Assembly (NCBI GenBank): GCA_913057195.1
Contig: CAJXNL010000002.1
Coordinates: 108,307-172,306 of the forward strand
Source: an uncultured Wenzhouxiangella sp.
GTDB taxonomy: Bacteria > Pseudomonadota > Gammaproteobacteria > Xanthomonadales > Wenzhouxiangellaceae
Direction: 5' to 3'
DNA length: 64,000 bases
The notes under the pieces were generated by a model. That model was not told where the DNA came from. It worked only from the letters and a program-made list of their open reading frames with translations, and did no database searches. Positions within the stretch are counted from its first letter, which is position 1, and the number at the start of each line of letters is the position of its first letter. The position numbers and the translations under genes were made by a program. Of this stretch, positions 61,006 to 64,000 are shown piece after piece.

Positions 61006-62571
61006 TTACCGCTCCATCGTGCCCTGCGTAATGGAATCCGGAGCGCCCCTTTGCGCCTGCGGGTAACCCAAATGCAGTCGCGTCACCGGACCAATGATGC
61101 CATCGCTGGCAATGCCTTGACGACGCTGAAAAGCCATGAGCCATTGGGCAAAGGACGCATCGAATGTGTCATTCAAATCCCCCTGCCAAGGCTGGCTGGA
61201 TTGCGCTGCAGCCAAGCCTTTCACCGCGCTGATGATCGGATCTGACTCTCCCGGCGACAGTCGAGACCCATCGTCGGGCCAAACAACAAAAAACCGTCCC
61301 GCCCACAAACGATCCAGCCGGGTCAAAGCCACCGAGTGGCGCTGCCCTCGGTGTTGGACAATGGCTTCAACATCACTCAAGCCCACCAACAACACGTGCG
61401 ACATCGGTGGCCCGGTGAGCTGAATCACCACCGGCAGGTTCAACGCACTCACCGCCGACCAATCGCCCTCAACCAACAAACATGCCGTGCGGTTTTGGAC
61501 TTCGGCGCGTGGGGTGTCACAAGCGGTGTCGATACTGGCCGCATCCAGCTCTGCCCACAGCGTCGCCAGTTCTTGCCAGGCTTGCTCAGCCGGGGCGGCT
61601 TCAATCGCTTGTTGCCACATGGGCTGGGCGCTGGAGGCATCGAATGGATCGATTCGTGCCATCAGCCCTGCCAAGCCCAAGCCAAGGGCCATCAACAGCA
61701 CCACCGAGCCAACAGCCAATGCCCCTCGCAACGGAGATGCCTTTTGCTCGATATGCTCACCGGCCACCTCCTCGGCGGCTTGCAAAACCAAAGGCGCATC
61801 AATGCTTGTCTGGTCCATCGAATACCCCGCCAAAAGCGCCCGGTCGGCGATGATGTTGATCAACCTGGGCACGCCGCCCGATTGGGCATGGATGGCATCG
61901 ATGGCCGCATCTGAGAATGGACAATGCTCGGCCCCCGCCACGCGAAGCCGGTGATGAATGTAGTGATGTGTCTCATCCTGAGTCAGTGCATCCAAGTGAT
62001 AACGCGCGGTGATCCGCTGGGCCAACTGTCTGAGGTGGCGTCTTTTGAGCACATCACGAAGCTCAGGCTGACCAATCAAGATAATCTGCAAAAGCTTATC
62101 GGTCGAGGTCTCTAAGTTGGTCAGTAACCGCACTTGCTCCAGCGCATCGCGACTTAAGTTTTGGGCCTCATCGATGATCAGGACCACGCGCTCACCCCGC
62201 GCGTGGGCCTCCAGCAAGTACCGATTCAAAGCGCCATGGATTTTGAGAATTCCTTGTCCAGACTGCGCCTGATGGTCGATCTGCAGCTCATCGCAGATCG
62301 CCTCCAATAGCTCGCGCGGGCCCAACATGGGATTGAGGATCAAGGCAACGCGCGTTTTGTCGGGTGCTTGCTCCAGCGCGAGCCGACACAGGGTTGTTTT
62401 GCCGGTCCCCACCTCACCTGTCAGCTGGACAAACCCCCCTTGGCCACCGCTGCCAAAGCCGTACAGCAAATGTGCCAAAGCCTCTTGGTGCCGCGCGGTC
62501 AAATAAACAAACCGCGGGTCTGGGGTAATGGAAAATGGTCGCTGTGTCAGCTGATAAAACGCTTCGTACAT
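61006..62571 (-). CDS. gspA: GspA/ExeA-like AAA ATPase with peptidoglycan-binding domain
   Basis: MYEAFYQLTQRPFSITPDPRFVYLTARHQEALAHLLYG; GEVGTGKTTLC; VVLIIDEAQNL; C-terminal FQRRQGIASDGIIGPVTRLHL. Confidence 0.93.
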   Translation of the reverse strand: MYEAFYQLTQRPFSITPDPRFVYLTARHQEALAHLLYGFGSGGQGGFVQLTGEVGTGKTTLCRLALEQAPDKTRVALILNPMLGPRELLEAICDELQIDHQAQSGQGILKIHGALNRYLLEAHARGERVVLIIDEAQNLSRDALEQVRLLTNLETSTDKLLQIILIGQPELRDVLKRRHLRQLAQRITARYHLDALTQDETHHYIHHRLRVAGAEHCPFSDAAIDAIHAQSGGVPRLINIIADRALLAGYSMDQTSIDAPLVLQAAEEVAGEHIEQKASPLRGALAVGSVVLLMALGLGLAGLMARIDPFDASSAQPMWQQAIEAAPAEQAWQELATLWAELDAASIDTACDTPRAEVQNRTACLLVEGDWSAVSALNLPVVIQLTGPPMSHVLLVGLSDVEAIVQHRGQRHSVALTRLDRLWAGRFFVVWPDDGSRLSPGESDPIISAVKGLAAAQSSQPWQGDLNDTFDASFAQWLMAFQRRQGIASDGIIGPVTRLHLGYPQAQRGAPDSITQGTMER

Positions 62572-64000
62572 CTAATCATCCGACAACGCAAGCAGTGAGG
62601 CATTGCCGCCGACAGCCGCTGTGTTGGTGGTCCGCACGCGCTCGACCACAAAGCGATTCAGGTAGTTCGGCCCACCCGCCTTGGGCCCGGTCCCTGACAA
62701 CCCCTCACCACCAAAGGGTTGCACCCCGACCACCGCGCCGGTCATGTTGCGATTGACATAGCAGTTGCCGACGCGCGCGCGACGGGCAATGTGGTCTTGG
62801 GTCTTTTCAATGCGGCTGTGAATGCCTAAAGTCAGTCCATAACCGGTGGCATTAATTTGATCAATCAGTGCATCCAAATCCTTGGCGCGGTAGGTCACAA
62901 TGTGCAGCACCGGCCCAAAGATTTCCTCACCCAAGTCGTTGATCGAGTCAATCACAAACGCTTTGGGAACACACCAATGCCCAGGAGGCAAGTCATCGGG
63001 CTGGGGCGCTTGTGCGACACAGCGCGCATTGGACGCTAAGCGCGCGGCGTGCGCGTCAAGCATTTTCTTTTGATCGAGATCGATGATCGGACCAATGTCT
63101 GTGGTCAGCTGATCGGGCAGGCCGACGTTGAGCTCAGCCATGGCCCCTTTGAGCATGTCGATCATCCCTTCAGCAATGTCCTCTTGCAGGCACAACACCC
63201 GAAGTGCGGAACAACGTTGCCCTGCGCTTAAAAAAGCCGAGCTGATGACATCGGCCACCACCTGCTCCGGCAACGCTGACGAATCCACCACCATCGCATT
63301 TTGACCACCCGTCTCGGCGATTAAGGTGGGCAACGAGGCATTGGGCCGATCCAACAACGTCTGTGCGATCGACCGCGCCGTGGCCGTTGAACCGGTAAAA
63401 GCCACACCAGAGACCGCAGGATGCTCGGTCAGCGTCCGGCCCATCACACCATCGCCCGGCACAGCATGCAAAACGTCTTTTGGCACGCCGCTGGCGTGAA
63501 ACAACTCAACGGCCCGAGTGGCGATCAAAGTGGTTTGCTCGGCGGGTTTAGCAAGCACCGCATTGCCAGTCACCAACGCCGCTGCGACCTGACCCACAAA
63601 AATGGCCAGCGGAAAATTCCATGGGCTGATACAGACAAAAAGCCCGCGCCCACGGTACGCCAACACATTGTGCTCGCCGGTGGGCCCAGGCAACTCGACC
63701 GGCTCAGCCATGCCCGCCCGCGCCTGGGCCGCGTAATAGCGACAAAAGTCAGCCGCCTCTCGAACTTCTGCAACCCCATCGCGCAAAGTCTTACCGGCCT
63801 CTTGGGCACACAGCGCGATCAACTCCATACGATGCGCCTCCAAAGCATCGGCCATGCGCTCCAAAACGTCCGCTCGATCATGTACGTCTGCCGCGTCCCA
63901 GCTGACCTGGCCGGCCAAGGCCGCTTCGATCACGCCATCAACATCGGTCGCTTCCATCGGGCTGATGTGGCCAACCACGCATTGCGTATCGGCAGGCGAT
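62572..64000 (-). CDS. putA: PutA aldehyde dehydrogenase domain (P5C dehydrogenase), 5' part outside window
   Basis: FVCISPWNFPLAIFVGQVAAALVTGNAVLAKPAEQT; ETGGQNAMVVDSSA; SAGQRCSALRVL; frame open to window edge (SPADTQCVVGHISP). Confidence 0.92.
   Translation of the reverse strand, partial: SPADTQCVVGHISPMEATDVDGVIEAALAGQVSWDAADVHDRADVLERMADALEAHRMELIALCAQEAGKTLRDGVAEVREAADFCRYYAAQARAGMAEPVELPGPTGEHNVLAYRGRGLFVCISPWNFPLAIFVGQVAAALVTGNAVLAKPAEQTTLIATRAVELFHASGVPKDVLHAVPGDGVMGRTLTEHPAVSGVAFTGSTATARSIAQTLLDRPNASLPTLIAETGGQNAMVVDSSALPEQVVADVISSAFLSAGQRCSALRVLCLQEDIAEGMIDMLKGAMAELNVGLPDQLTTDIGPIIDLDQKKMLDAHAARLASNARCVAQAPQPDDLPPGHWCVPKAFVIDSINDLGEEIFGPVLHIVTYRAKDLDALIDQINATGYGLTLGIHSRIEKTQDHIARRARVGNCYVNRNMTGAVVGVQPFGGEGLSGTGPKAGGPNYLNRFVVERVRTTNTAAVGGNASLLALSDD

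Overview
64 kb of gene-dense, high-GC gammaproteobacterial chromosome. Most genes are housekeeping. They include ubiG-gph, mfd, tRNA-Val/thrS/infC/rpmI/rplT/pheST/ihfA/merR, tRNA-Pro/folE2, cell-wall hydrolases, rnr/rlmB, rluB/scpB/scpA, queF, smc/zipA/ligA, usp/gpx, a phoA-type phosphatase, M13 and S9 peptidases, ppa, tpm, split B12-dependent nrdJab, gpsA/secB, gpmI/envC, an abgT-like gene, rhomboid, gspAB and the 3' end of putA. I saw no CRISPR array, prophage or IS element. The most notable signals are: (1) the nrdJab upstream region, with tandem NrdR-like boxes 32 bp apart and DnaA boxes (one exact, one overlapping an NrdR box); (2) infC starting at ATC, preceded by an 18-bp perfect palindrome; (3) a divergent YajQ-like protein; (4) a lower-GC orphan secreted protein with about 7 FG-GAP repeats and a duplicated Cys-containing C-terminal domain; (5) a small Nif11-leader-like ORF next to tRNA-Asn; (6) uncharacterised exported proteins overlapping cell-wall hydrolase or transporter genes by ATGA/4 bp; (7) a degenerate SDR active site; (8) a convergent overlap encoding the basic RluB tail. 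No clearly novel multi-gene system was found. All family calls were made by eye from motifs, without database searches.
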